From Pseudomonas delhiensis (GTDB lineage Bacteria > Pseudomonadota > Gammaproteobacteria > Pseudomonadales > Pseudomonadaceae), in the NCBI RefSeq assembly GCF_900187975.1, contig NZ_FZPC01000001.1, positions 186,001-250,000 on the forward strand: DNA of 64,000 nt. Direction: 5' to 3'. Of the stretch, positions 16,392-27,034 are shown in pieces. Both the position numbers and the translations under genes were made by a program. Within the stretch, counting starts at the first letter, position 1. Every line of letters starts with the position of its first letter. Below the pieces are notes generated by a model. That model did not search any database, was not told the origin of the DNA, and saw only the letters and a list, made by a program, of their open reading frames with translations.

Positions 16392-17231
16392 ATGGCCAGC
16401 ACGACCCCCGCAGGACTGGAAATCAAGCCACGGCACATGGACTTCGAACTGCCCGATCCGCTGCCCCGCCACTGGCATGGTGGCGATGCCTTCAAGTCGC
16501 ACCTGTTCGACGCCATGTCGGTGCTCTTCCCCGATGGCGAGCGCTTCTTCATCGACTCGGTGCGCAACTTCCGCGAGCAGATCGCCGACCCGGTGCTCAA
16601 GGAACAGATCCGCGGCTTCATCGGCCAGGAAGGCCACCACAGCCGCGAACACCTGGTGTACAGCCAGCGCCTGAAGGACCTCGGCTACGACATCACGCGC
16701 ATCGAGAAGCTGGCCCAGGCGCGCATCCGCTACACCCAGAAGAAATTCAGCACCCGCCGCCAACTGGCGGCCACCGCGGCGCTGGAGCACATCACCGCGA
16801 TCATGGCCAACGGCCTGCTCACCAACCCGCGCGCCCTGGAAGGCGCCGAGCCGGTGATGCAGCGCCTGTGGCGCTGGCATGCCCTGGAGGAGACCGAGCA
16901 CAAGGCGGTGGCCTTCGACGTCTACAACCAGGTCTGCGGCAGCCGCCGCCTGCTGCGCCGGGCGATGGTGATGGCGACCTTCTTCTTCGTCCTCGACACC
17001 TTCCGCGGCCTGGTGCACATGCTCAAGCGCGACGGCCTGCTGTGGAACTGGCGCGTGTGGCGCGACGGCCTGAAGTGGAGTTGGGGCAAGGACGGCGTGT
17101 TCCGCCCGCTGCTGCGCGAGTACCGCGACTTCTTCCGCAAGGACTTCCACCCCTGGCAGCACGACAACCTCGACCTGCTGTACCAGGTGCGCAAGGAATA
17201 CGATCCGCAGCCGATGGCGCATGCGGGCTGA
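16392..17231 (+). CDS. Metal-dependent hydrolase family protein (PF10118-like)
   Basis: A 279-residue protein of the Metal_hydrol (PF10118) family, an all-helical predicted di-iron-type fold. Repeated acidic/His motifs are visible: GQEGHHSREH (about 78-87), ALEHITAIM (about 129-137) and WHALEETEHKAVAFDVY (about 162-178), a pattern of helical metal ligands. A hydrophobic segment FFFVLDTFRGLVHML follows at about 198. The ATG at 16392 has GGAG 7 nt upstream; the in-frame ATG at 16365 lacks one. It diverges from the OruR-like gene. The substrate of the family is unknown. Confidence 0.85.
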   Translation: MASTTPAGLEIKPRHMDFELPDPLPRHWHGGDAFKSHLFDAMSVLFPDGERFFIDSVRNFREQIADPVLKEQIRGFIGQEGHHSREHLVYSQRLKDLGYDITRIEKLAQARIRYTQKKFSTRRQLAATAALEHITAIMANGLLTNPRALEGAEPVMQRLWRWHALEETEHKAVAFDVYNQVCGSRRLLRRAMVMATFFFVLDTFRGLVHMLKRDGLLWNWRVWRDGLKWSWGKDGVFRPLLREYRDFFRKDFHPWQHDNLDLLYQVRKEYDPQPMAHAG

Positions 17232-17250
17232 GCCAGCCCCTGCCCTACCG

Positions 17251-17282
17251 ACGCCCCGCCCAGCCGGGGCGTTGGTGTTTCT
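17251..17282 (+). terminator. Terminator of the PF10118 gene
   Basis: Stem ACGCCCC/GGGGCGT (17251-17257 with 17266-17272), 8-nt loop, followed by TGGTGTTTCT. It lies 20 bp after the stop codon. The T-rich tract is interrupted. Confidence 0.7.
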
Positions 17283-17301
17283 GGCGTTCGTGCAGCCCAA
17301 C

Positions 17302-17548
17302 CGTAGGGCGAATAACCGTTCGCGGTTATCCGCCGTTGGCCCCGGCACGCAGGCCGATGGCGGATAACGCCGTAGGCGTTATGCGCCCTACGGGGGGAGG
17401 ACTACACCTGACTTCGACGCCGCTCAGGACAGCCCCCTCTCCCGCTTGCGGGAGAGGGTTGGGGAGAGGGAACGGAGTCAGGCCTGGCACGGCGCCATAG
17501 GGAAAACCCATTCGCGAGCAAGAACCAGGCGTCCCCCTCGCTCCTACG
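17302..17548. repeat. BIME and other palindromic repeats between convergent genes
   Basis: 17302-17392 is bounded by CGTAGGGCG and its complement and holds two internal hairpins based on AATAACCG/CGGTTAT and GGATAACGCC/GGCGTTAT. 17433-17470 is a CCCCTCTCCCGCTTGCGGG element shared with the array near 37.5-38 kb. 17511-17548 is a variant REP whose arm carries the insertion AACCAGGCGTCCCC, also seen near 50,060. No gene is visible in 17232-17604. Confidence 0.85.
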
Positions 17549-17557
17549 AAAAGCCAA

Positions 17558-17583
17558 CGAAAAAGCCCCGGCTAACCGGGGCT
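17558..17583 (-). terminator. Terminator of the alpha/beta hydrolase gene
   Basis: Stem AGCCCCGG/CCGGGGCT (17564-17571 with 17576-17583) with a 4-nt loop; the minus strand continues with TTTTTCG. It lies 21 bp after the hydrolase stop codon. Confidence 0.92.
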
Positions 17584-17604
17584 GCTTCAATATCGCCAGC
17601 TCAA

Positions 17605-18543
17605 TCAGGCATGCAGGAACCGCAACGCATCCGCCGCCGTCTGCTGCGGGATCTCCTCCATGGGGATGTGCCCCACGCCGGGATAGGTCTTCACCTGCAG
17701 CCCCGGCAGGTCGCGCTGCCACAGCGGCACGTGCTTCGGCGAGATCCAGCGGTCGCGCTCGCCCCACATCAGCAGCGTCGGCACCTTGATCTGCGCCACC
17801 CGCGCCGGGGTGCCCGGCAGTTCCTCGCGGTTGGCCTTCACCAGCACGCGGAAGATGTCGATCATGGCGCGGCGGTTGCCCGGGCGGCGGCTGATGTCGT
17901 AGTAGCGGTCGACCACCCCGGGCTGGATGCGCTGCGGGTTGCCGTAGACCTCCTTGATCCCCTGGGCCACCAGGGCGCGCGGCATCCAGGCCGGCATCAG
18001 CAGGCCGGCGCCGGGCAGCGCGGCGCTGGCGATCATCAGCGGCACCTTCTTCATCGGGTAGCCGGCCGGGTCGACCAGGATCAGCCGCTCCACCCTGTGC
18101 GGCTGGGCCAGGGCGTAGTTCCAGGCGATGTAGCCGCCCAGGGAGTTGCCGGCGATGGACACCCTGTCCAGCCCCAGGCGCTCGAGGAACAGGCCGAACA
18201 CCTTCACCAGGCGCTCGCCGCTGTAGTCGCGGTCGCGGCCGCCGCCGGTGAGGCCGAAGCCGGGCACGTCGAGGCGGACGATGCGGAAGTGCCGGCCCAT
18301 CTCGGCCACCCAGCCGTCCCAGGTGTGCAGCGACGCCATCACCCCGTGCACCAGCACCAGCACCGGCTTGTCGCGGCCGCCCTCGTCGCGGTAGTGGATC
18401 GGGAAACCGTCCACCTCGATGAAGCGCGAGCCGGCTTCGGCGGGCGCGTAGCGGTCGATCAGGGCTTCCAGCGGCAGGGCGCCGAAACCCAGGCGGGCGA
18501 AGCCGGCCGCCAGCGGCGGCTGCAGGCTGTAGGTTGCGGACAT
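17605..18543 (-). CDS. Alpha/beta hydrolase
   Basis: A 312-residue alpha/beta-fold hydrolase. VLVHGVMASLHTWDGW gives the oxyanion-hole HG motif (about 64-65), the nucleophile elbow is AGNSLGGYIAW with Ser at about 132, the acid is likely in GERDRWI (about 257), and the catalytic His is in GVGHIPMEE (about 288). An N-terminal region of about 40 residues precedes the core, as in many lipase/esterase-like members. GGAG lies 7 nt before the ATG at 18543. It is 68 bp downstream of the TetR gene on the same strand and probably controlled by it. The substrate is unknown. Confidence 0.87.
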   Translation of the reverse strand: MSATYSLQPPLAAGFARLGFGALPLEALIDRYAPAEAGSRFIEVDGFPIHYRDEGGRDKPVLVLVHGVMASLHTWDGWVAEMGRHFRIVRLDVPGFGLTGGGRDRDYSGERLVKVFGLFLERLGLDRVSIAGNSLGGYIAWNYALAQPHRVERLILVDPAGYPMKKVPLMIASAALPGAGLLMPAWMPRALVAQGIKEVYGNPQRIQPGVVDRYYDISRRPGNRRAMIDIFRVLVKANREELPGTPARVAQIKVPTLLMWGERDRWISPKHVPLWQRDLPGLQVKTYPGVGHIPMEEIPQQTAADALRFLHA

Positions 18544-18611
18544 GGGGCACTCCGGTGCGCGTTGTTGTCGATGCCCGATCAGAGCACAGCCGCGGCCGCG
18601 CCGCGCCCAAC

Positions 18612-19274
18612 CTAGGTAGTGCGCTTGCAGAGGCTGTCGACCAGCAGGTCGCCGAGCACCCGCTTGACCTCCTCCAGGTCGGGCCGCACGGCGGCTCCGA
18701 GCAGCTCGTGGGAGGCCGCCTCCAGGGCCCAGAGCAGCGCCTGGTAGGTCAGCGGCGCGTGCCGCACGCCCTCGCCGACGAAGCGTTCCTCCAGCAGCGC
18801 CTGCAACTCGTGCAGCGCCTGGCGGCGGTGCGCAGCCAGGGGTGAGTCGGAGCGTAACGCTTCCTCGTGCATCAGGCGGATGATCGGCCCCACCGCCTGG
18901 TGGTAGTCGAAGAAGCGCGCGACCATGGCGCGCAGCCAGGCCTCGCTGCTGCCGGTGGCGGTGCGCATCTCGCGGAAGCGCATCAGCAGCAGCTGCACGG
19001 CGGTGCGGTAGATGCCCTCGAGCACGTCCAGCTTGCCGTCGAAGTACTTGTAGAAGGTGCGCCGCGAGACCCTGGCCGCCGCCAGCAGGTCGTTCACCGT
19101 GGTCTCGGCCAGGCCCCTGGCGACGAACACCGGGATGCTCGCCAGCTGGATGTTGGCGCGCTGCAGGTGGTTGACCAGCGGCCCCTCGCCGCTGCCCTCC
19201 TGGCGCGCCAGGGCGCCATAGCCGCCGAGGTCCTCGAACACCGCCAGCACCGCGCCGGATTCCTGGATCGTCAT
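18612..19274 (-). CDS. TetR/AcrR family transcriptional regulator
   Basis: A 220-residue TetR-type regulator whose helix-turn-helix is further from the N-terminus than usual, GLAETTVNDLLAAARVSRRTFYKYF (about residues 53-77). The first 45 residues form an extra arm. The C-terminal domain is helical, of unknown ligand. The ATG at 19274 is preceded by GGAGGGGGC. It shares a strand with the alpha/beta hydrolase 68 bp downstream and diverges from the secreted protein gene at 19365. The position resembles PA0828. Confidence 0.85.
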   Translation of the reverse strand: MTIQESGAVLAVFEDLGGYGALARQEGSGEGPLVNHLQRANIQLASIPVFVARGLAETTVNDLLAAARVSRRTFYKYFDGKLDVLEGIYRTAVQLLLMRFREMRTATGSSEAWLRAMVARFFDYHQAVGPIIRLMHEEALRSDSPLAAHRRQALHELQALLEERFVGEGVRHAPLTYQALLWALEAASHELLGAAVRPDLEEVKRVLGDLLVDSLCKRTT

Positions 19275-19364
19275 GCCCCCTCCACCCAACCAAGGCGCGG
19301 GGTGACGCCGGCCCCGCCCGTCGCTAACCTAGGCCGACCGCTCCCGCGCAAGGAAAGCCCGTTC

Positions 19365-20222
19365 GTGCCGACCCTAACACGCCGCCTGCTGTGGCCGCTG
19401 GCCATCCTTTTGCTGGTCGTCTGCCGCCCCGCCGCGGCCGCCGGCAACGAACTGTACTACCTCGGCCAGCGCATCCCGGACATCCAGCGCACCTGGACCA
19501 GCGAGGACTACCAGCAACTGATCGACGCCCTGAAGAAGATCGAGGAGACCCAGGCCAACAGCCTGCCGCGGCGCAGCGGCGAATTCACCGGGCCGATCTA
19601 CCAGCGCATGGTCAGCGAGGAGAACTTCCGCCCGCAGATGAACATCTACGCGCCGCTGGAACTGCGCCAGAACGAGGCGCGCGAGGTGCTGTTCAAGCTC
19701 AAGGAGCTGATGCGCCTGTACTTCGACTTCCGCGCCGCCAGGCAACCCTACGGCGCCGAGGCCCTGGGCCTGATGAGCTACTCGCTGCGCGAGCAGGCCA
19801 TCCTGTTCAACCTGACGGTGGAATTCTGGATGACCCTGGCCCAGAGCGAGCAGCGCAACCCGGTGCGCCTGAAGGGCATGCAGGAGGCCAAGGCCGCCGC
19901 GGCCATGCTGACCAGCAGCGCCCTGGACTACCTGGGCCTGACCGCGCAGTTCGAGCGCCAGGACCTGGTGCTGTACAGCGCCGAGCTGGCCAAGCAGCTG
20001 CCGGAGCTGTTCATCCACCTGCCCGGCGAGACCCGCGGCCAGTTGCTGGCGCGGGTGCAGGCCTTCGCCGACAAGCATCCCTACCCGGAAGTGCAGGAGA
20101 ACATGCGCGACCTGCTGCCGGTGCTGCAGGCCATCCAGGCCGACGTGCAGCGCCAGCTGGCCAAGCCGGCCAAGGGCGCGCCGGCGCCGAAGGCGTTGGA
20201 CCTGAGCGCGCCGAAGGAATAG
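19365..20222 (+). CDS. Exported protein of unknown function
   Basis: A 285-residue protein with a Sec signal peptide (RRLLWPLAILLLVVCRPAAAAGN, cleavage near residue 26). The mature part is strongly helical and charged (IDALKKIEETQANSL, REVLFKLKELMRLYFDF), with no recognised domain, no lipobox and no membrane segment after the signal. The start is a GTG at 19365 with AGGAA 9 nt upstream; no ATG is in place. The C-terminal tail is Lys/Pro/Ala-rich. It diverges from the TetR gene with 90 bp between. A periplasmic role is inferred from the signal only. It lies where PA0827-like genes lie in P. aeruginosa, from memory. Confidence 0.8.
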   Translation: MPTLTRRLLWPLAILLLVVCRPAAAAGNELYYLGQRIPDIQRTWTSEDYQQLIDALKKIEETQANSLPRRSGEFTGPIYQRMVSEENFRPQMNIYAPLELRQNEAREVLFKLKELMRLYFDFRAARQPYGAEALGLMSYSLREQAILFNLTVEFWMTLAQSEQRNPVRLKGMQEAKAAAAMLTSSALDYLGLTAQFERQDLVLYSAELAKQLPELFIHLPGETRGQLLARVQAFADKHPYPEVQENMRDLLPVLQAIQADVQRQLAKPAKGAPAPKALDLSAPKE

Positions 20223-20485
20223 CGTGGGGTCGAGGCGCTCTTCGTAGGATGGGTTGAGCCTGCGAAACCCATGCGGCGGTGGTGATGGGTATCGCTTCGC
20301 TCAACACCATCCCACGACGGTGCTCCCCTGTAGGAGCGGACCTTGTCCGCGATAGCCGGCGGTTCCAGCGCGATTCGCGGATGAGATCCGCTCCTACGCC
20401 GCCCCACCACACAGTTCCCCTGTAGGAGCGCGCCCTGCGCGCGAAATCGCGGGCAGGGCCCGCTCCTATAGGATGGGGAAACGCC
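20223..20485. repeat. REP cluster between convergent genes
   Basis: Three elements: a GTAGGATGGGTTGAGCC-type repeat (20243-20310), a GTAGGAGCGGACCTTGTCC composite whose arms pair across 20331-20397, and a GTAGGAGCGCGCCCTGCGCG composite (20422-20468). No gene is visible. Confidence 0.85.
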
Positions 20486-23212
20486 CTAACGCAACAACCC
20501 CAGCACCTTCGCCCGGGCCACCGCCTGGGTACGCCGCTCGACCCCGAGCTTGTCGTTGATGTGCCGGGCGTGGCTCTTCACCGTGTGCAGGGAGATGAAC
20601 AGGCGCTCGCTGATTTCCTGGTTGGACAGGCCCTGGGCGATCAGCTCCAGCACCGCCAGCTCGCGGCCGCTGAGGCCGTCGGCGGGGGTCGCCGGGCGTT
20701 CCGCCTGGGCCGGCAGGCGTTGCAGCAACAGGCGCTGCAGCGGACAGGGCGCGCGTAGTTCCAGTTGCTCGCGCAGCCAGTCCGGTTCGTGGACGAGCAG
20801 TTCCTGCAAGGGCAGCAGGGCCCCGCCGATGGCGCCCTGCAGGCAGGCGTCCAGCGCCTCGCGGGCCTCGCGCTCGCGGCCTTGCTGCAGTAGCAGGCCG
20901 ACCAGTTGCGCCTGGGCCAGGTGCGCCGGCATCTGCGCCGCGGCCGGCTGGGCCGCGGCGATCAGCGTGCGCAGGCGGCGCTCGGCTTCGCCCGGGCGTT
21001 CCTCGCGGCGGGCCAACTGCGCCTGCAGCAGTTCGATGTAGTACGGCAGCTGCGGGTGGCACTCCGGCGGCGTCGCCGGGTTGGCCCCGGAGTAGGTTTC
21101 GCTCAGGCGCTCCAGCCAGGCCGAGGCCAGCTCCAGCTGCCCCTGGGCCAGCCACAGCTCGCATTTGACCAGGGTGATGACCGACAGGTAGTACACCGGC
21201 GGCACGTCCCACACGTGCATCAGGCGCTCGGCCTCGGCCAGTTGGGCGAAGGCCTGGGTGTAGTTGCCCTGGCGCCCTTCCAGGCCGGCCAGCGCGCAGT
21301 AGCCGATCACCAGGCTGACGTCGCGGCAGGCGCGCGCCTCCTCGATGCCGGCGCGCAGCTTCTGCCGCGCCTCGTCGACCTGCAGGCCCAGGCCGCGCAG
21401 GTAGCCCTGGTAGATCAGCAGGCGGCCGCGCACGGCGTAGCGCCGGTGCGCCGGTTGCCCGGCCAGGCGCGCCAGGCCCTGTTCCAGTTCCTCGCTGGCG
21501 CGCAACACCTCGCCGCGGGCCTGCAGGCCGCGGGCGCGATCGTAGTGCACCAGCGCTTCCAGCAAGGGGTTGCCGAAGCGCTGCGCCAGCTCCAGGGCCT
21601 CGCGGTTGAGGCCGCGGGCGCCCCAGGAGTCGCCACGGACGATGGCCAGGTTGGCCAGGCTCGACAGGCACATCAGGCGCGGCCCGGAGCGTTCCGCCGG
21701 GAGGTGCGCCAGGGCCTCGGCGCAATGCCGTTCGGCGCCTTCGATGTCGCCGCGGCCACGGGCGATGATGCCGGCCAGGGCCTGCCACTGGGCCAGCAGG
21801 TCGGCCTGGGTGGCGGCGTCGGCGGCCGGCAGGAAGCGCGCCAGCTGGGCGCCCAGTTCCTCGGCGGCGTCCAGCTGGCAGGCCAGGGCCAGGGCCCAGC
21901 TGTACAGCACGATCAGCCGCGGCGTGCTGGCCAGCAGGCTGTCGGGCAGGTCCATCTTCCAGCGCAGCAGGGTGGCGACGTTCTGCTCGGCCAGCAGCTG
22001 TTCTTCCGACAGGCTCTGCACCAGGCTCGCCGCCACTTCCGGGTGGCCGGCGCGCAGGGCCTGGTCCACCGCCTCGTCGAGCAGCCCGCGGGAGCTGAAC
22101 CAGCGGCAGGCGCGCAGGTGCAGCGAAGCCGCCGAGGGGCCGTCGGCGGGCAGCTCGCGGGCCAGCAGCAGGTCGGAGAACAGATGGTGGTAGCGGAACC
22201 ATTGGCCCTGCTCGTCCAGCGGTACCAGGAACACCTGGTGCCGCTGCAGGTGGCGCAGGATGGCGGCGCTGTCGTGGCTGTCGCGCAGGGCGTCGCACAG
22301 CTCGCCGCAGAAGCGCTCGAAGCGCGCCGTCTGCAGCAGGAAGGCCTGGACTTCGGGCGGCTGCTTGTCGATCACCTCTTCCAGCAGGTAGTCGCGGATC
22401 AGTTCCTCGGTGCCGTTCAGCGGCGCGTCGCAGCCCTGCCCGCCGAGGCCCTCGGGGTGGGCCAGCAGCCACAGGCGCAGGCCGGCGATCCAGCCTTCGC
22501 TGCGTTCGATCAGGCGCTCGACCAGCGCCTCGCTGGCCGGGGTGCCGCTGGCCGAGACCAGGGCGGCGGTTTCCTCGGCGGTCAGGCGCAGGTCCTGCTC
22601 GTTGAGCTCCAGCAGCTGGCGCGACAGGCGCAGGCGCGCCAGGTGCCAGTCCGGGCGCTGGCGGCTGGTGACCAGCAGCACCAGGCCGGGCGGCTGGTGG
22701 TTGAGGAGGAATTGCAGGCAGCGGTCGAGCACCGCGCCCTGGGCCAGGTGGTAGTCGTCCAGCACCAGCAACAGCGGCGCCTCGGGGGCCAGGCGCTCGG
22801 CCAGCTCGTCGAGCAGGTCGTCGAGCCAGGCCTCGAAGGCGAACGGCTGGTGGCGCTGGCGCATCTTCAGCACCGCCATGGCATCGTCGCCCAGGCCCGG
22901 GAGGTACAGGCGCAGCCCTTCCAGCAGGCGTTCGAGGAAGCGCCCCGGGTCGCTGTCCCGCGCGCTCAGGCCCAGCCACAGGCTGCGCCAGTGCGGCGCC
23001 AGGGATTCGCAGAACTCGATGGCCAGGGAACTCTTGCCGAACCCGGCCGGGGCGCTGAGCAGCAACAGGCGCCCGCCCAGGCCCGCGCCCATGCGCTGGC
23101 ACAGCCGCGCGCGGCTGACGTAGCCGGCGGGCAGCGGCGGGCGATAGAAGCGGCTGCCACCCGGCGGGCCGGCGGTTTCCGGCGGGAGTGGCAGCGTCGA
23201 GAAATCGGTCAT
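20486..23212 (-). CDS. LuxR family transcriptional regulator of the MalT/LAL type
   Basis: A 908-residue ATP-dependent regulator of the STAND/MalT class. It has a P-loop SAPAGFGKSS (about 53-62), a Walker B-like LLLVLDDYH (about 148-156), a long helical TPR-like middle (about 340-820), and a C-terminal LuxR helix-turn-helix (LSGRELAVLELIAQGLSNQE and FISLHTVKSHARHINDKLGV, about 845-895). Such proteins sense an inducer through the TPR region and activate transcription as oligomers. Its inducer and targets are unknown. It lies downstream of the prpE gene on the same strand but is separated from it by a repeat-filled gap of 667 bp that includes an AT-rich stretch, so it is likely transcribed on its own. 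Confidence 0.88.
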   Translation of the reverse strand: MTDFSTLPLPPETAGPPGGSRFYRPPLPAGYVSRARLCQRMGAGLGGRLLLLSAPAGFGKSSLAIEFCESLAPHWRSLWLGLSARDSDPGRFLERLLEGLRLYLPGLGDDAMAVLKMRQRHQPFAFEAWLDDLLDELAERLAPEAPLLLVLDDYHLAQGAVLDRCLQFLLNHQPPGLVLLVTSRQRPDWHLARLRLSRQLLELNEQDLRLTAEETAALVSASGTPASEALVERLIERSEGWIAGLRLWLLAHPEGLGGQGCDAPLNGTEELIRDYLLEEVIDKQPPEVQAFLLQTARFERFCGELCDALRDSHDSAAILRHLQRHQVFLVPLDEQGQWFRYHHLFSDLLLARELPADGPSAASLHLRACRWFSSRGLLDEAVDQALRAGHPEVAASLVQSLSEEQLLAEQNVATLLRWKMDLPDSLLASTPRLIVLYSWALALACQLDAAEELGAQLARFLPAADAATQADLLAQWQALAGIIARGRGDIEGAERHCAEALAHLPAERSGPRLMCLSSLANLAIVRGDSWGARGLNREALELAQRFGNPLLEALVHYDRARGLQARGEVLRASEELEQGLARLAGQPAHRRYAVRGRLLIYQGYLRGLGLQVDEARQKLRAGIEEARACRDVSLVIGYCALAGLEGRQGNYTQAFAQLAEAERLMHVWDVPPVYYLSVITLVKCELWLAQGQLELASAWLERLSETYSGANPATPPECHPQLPYYIELLQAQLARREERPGEAERRLRTLIAAAQPAAAQMPAHLAQAQLVGLLLQQGREREAREALDACLQGAIGGALLPLQELLVHEPDWLREQLELRAPCPLQRLLLQRLPAQAERPATPADGLSGRELAVLELIAQGLSNQEISERLFISLHTVKSHARHINDKLGVERRTQAVARAKVLGLLR

Positions 23213-23289
23213 GCCCTGGCTCTTTGCTCTAGCTCTTATTGGGGGTCCGTCGTAGCCGAGCCTAGTAGCTCGACCGGGCTATTTGAAGC

Positions 23290-23465
23290 CGAATTTGTTA
23301 CATAACCCGGCGTTTTGCCACTAAATAATTCAGCATTCTCAGATAAATACGACATATTCCGACGGAACATCCTCTTCTGTATCGACAGCGGATTCCGTAT
23401 TCATAGCCGGAATATCCGCCAATCATCGGAAAGGTAACGGGGTTCGCGGTTTTCTGAGGGTTGAC
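23290..23465. other. AT-rich stretch upstream of the MalT-type regulator
   Basis: Base composition falls sharply here compared with the GC-rich surroundings (runs such as CACTAAATAATTCAGC and CAGATAAATACGAC). No open frame of note is present. It is the probable promoter and regulatory region of the LuxR-type gene on the minus strand, and such stretches are often bound by H-NS-like proteins (MvaT/MvaU in Pseudomonas). Confidence 0.6.
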
Positions 23466-23496
23466 ATGCCTGTGCGTTGGCCGCGCCGAGGTGCCC

Positions 23497-23812
23497 CGTA
23501 GGAGCGCGCCCTGCGCGCGAATCGCGGGCAGGGCCCGCTCCTACGGGTCCAGGGGAGCACGGCCGTAGGGCGCATAACGCCTACGGCGTTATCCGCCGCC
23601 GCCGTCGGGCACCGGCGTTCCGGCCGGCGGCGGATAACCGCGAACGGTTATTCGCCCTACGGTCGAGCACGGACGTAGGACCTTGTCCGCGATAGCCGGG
23701 CATATCGGCGCGGTTCGCGGATGAGATCCGCTCCTGCTGCCCCATCTACGCCGTTCCCCTGTAGGAGCGCGCCCTGCGCGCGAATCGCGGGCAGGGCCCG
23801 CTCCTACAGGTC
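23497..23812. repeat. REP/BIME cluster, including a 98-bp BIME with a distant twin
   Basis: The cluster starts with a GTAGGAGCGCGCCCTGCGCG composite (23499-23544). A CGTAGGGCG-bounded BIME (23564-23661) is identical to 53460-53557 except for one base. Then come a GTAGGACCTTGTCCGCG fragment (23675 onward) and another GTAGGAGCGCGCCC composite (23761-23807). No gene is visible in 23213-23879. Confidence 0.9.
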
Positions 23813-23821
23813 CGCCACGGA

Positions 23822-23845
23822 CAAAAAGGGCCGCACCGCGGCCCT
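23822..23845 (-). terminator. Terminator of prpE
   Basis: Stem AGGGCCGC/GCGGCCCT (23827-23834 with 23838-23845), 3-nt loop, followed on the minus strand by TTTTTG. A second GC palindrome, GCCGGCCCGCGGGCCGGC, lies between it and the prpE stop. Confidence 0.88.
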
Positions 23846-23879
23846 GGAGGAAAGCCGGCCCGCGGGCCGGCGCGTGGGT

Positions 23880-25778
<1,899 letters not shown>

Positions 25779-26000
25779 CTGACCCTCTGAATTGTTTTTA
25801 TCGAGGTCGAATAACGAGTATGGACAGGCCGCGGGGGCCCGCCATCAACCTTTGGTCGTAAGCCGGCGGGACCTTCCTGCGAGACCACGCCCCTCGGCCG
25901 AACCGGCCTGCCCGCGGGGCAAACCGGCTTTTATTGCGGAAGGGCATCACGCCTCCTTCCTCCAGGGCAAAGCTATCACCCGCACGCAGGCGCCAAGATC

Positions 26001-26031
26001 GACTAAATTGTGGTCTTGATGGATTAAATTG
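26001..26031 (+). promoter_or_regulatory. AraC-type direct repeat between prpE and the MmsR-like gene
   Basis: GACTAAATTG (26001-26010) and GATTAAATTG (26022-26031) are direct repeats differing at one base, with starts 21 bp apart, two helical turns, as expected for an AraC-family dimer site. They stand out as AT-rich in the divergent 270-bp gap. The rest of 25779-26048 shows no gene. Confidence 0.6.
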
Positions 26032-26048
26032 CTGAGCCCGCTACCCAG

Positions 26049-26942
26049 ATGTCACGTACCTCGGACTGGCCGCTTCCCGCCGACAGCCTGCGCCTGCTGC
26101 TGCCGCCCACGCTGCTCGGCAAGCTGGCCGCGCACCCGCTCAGCCGCGACCTCTACCCCACGTCCCTGGGCCACTACCGGCGCGCCCGCGACCACCAGAT
26201 GAGCCGCGACCGCCACGACGACCACCTGCTGATCTACTGCAGCGAAGGCATCGGCCACCTGCGGGTGGAGGGCCCCGGCGGCCCCCAGGCCATGACCATC
26301 GGCTGCGGCGACCTGGTCTGGCTGCCGCCGGGCATGGCCCACGCGTACCGCGCCGACGCCGCGCAGCCCTGGAGCATCTCCTGGGTGCACCTGCGCGGCG
26401 ACGGCGCCGCCTGGCTGCGCCAGGCCGCCGGCTACGGGGCCTCGCCGGTGCGCCACTGGGGCGTGCAGCACGCCCTGCTCGGCGGCTTCGCCCAGTTGCT
26501 CGAGGCGCGCCACAGCGGCTACCGCTTCCAGCCCTTCCTGCTCGCCGCCAGCCGCCTGCGCGCCCTGCTCTGCCAACTGCCGCTGCTGCGCCCGCTGCGC
26601 GAGGGCGGGCTGGACCTGGACGGCCTGCACGCCTACATGCGCGAGAACCTGCACCAGCGCCTGGACCTGGCCCGGCTGGCGGCCTTCTGCAACCTGTCGA
26701 AGTTCCACTTCGTCAACCGCTACCGCGCGCTCACCGGGCGCACGCCGGTGCAGCACTTCCTGCACCTGAAGATCGAATACGCCTGCCAGTTGCTGGACAG
26801 CAGCGGGCACAGCGTCGCCCAGGTCAGCGAGGCCCTGGGCTATGACGACAGCTATTATTTTTCAAGACTTTTCAGCAAGGTCATGGGGCTGTCGCCCAGC
26901 GCCTACCGGGCCCGCCTGGGCGAGGGCCGCGGCGGCGCCTGA
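26049..26942 (+). CDS. AraC family transcriptional regulator, MmsR-like
   Basis: A 297-residue regulator with an N-terminal cupin effector domain (PHPLSRDLYPTSLGHYRRA.. region through CGDLVWLPPGMAHAY) and a C-terminal pair of helix-turn-helices (LARLAAFCNLSKFHFVNRYR and VAQVSEALGYDDSYYFSRLF, ending in KVMGLSPSAYR). It resembles MmsR, the activator of valine/3-hydroxyisobutyrate catabolism genes mmsAB. Here it is divergent to prpE and no mmsA or mmsB follows, so its likely target is prpE. The ATG at 26049 has no good Shine-Dalgarno. Confidence 0.85.
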   Translation: MSRTSDWPLPADSLRLLLPPTLLGKLAAHPLSRDLYPTSLGHYRRARDHQMSRDRHDDHLLIYCSEGIGHLRVEGPGGPQAMTIGCGDLVWLPPGMAHAYRADAAQPWSISWVHLRGDGAAWLRQAAGYGASPVRHWGVQHALLGGFAQLLEARHSGYRFQPFLLAASRLRALLCQLPLLRPLREGGLDLDGLHAYMRENLHQRLDLARLAAFCNLSKFHFVNRYRALTGRTPVQHFLHLKIEYACQLLDSSGHSVAQVSEALGYDDSYYFSRLFSKVMGLSPSAYRARLGEGRGGA

Positions 26943-27034
26943 GGGCCCGGCGCCGATTGTCGATTCGCCCCGGACAGCGCGGCAGGCGGAACTACACTCA
27001 GCTTCCCCCCCAACACAGACCCGGGTGTCGCGCC

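Noticed and set aside
15252-17348. Very long minus-strand frame joining the OruR-like gene to upstream sequence
   Set aside because: The upstream part is antisense to the PF10118 gene; the regulator starts at 16268.
25792-26019. Short plus-strand frame between prpE and the MmsR-like gene
   Set aside because: Unusual composition and overlap with the divergent promoter region; no ribosome-binding site.
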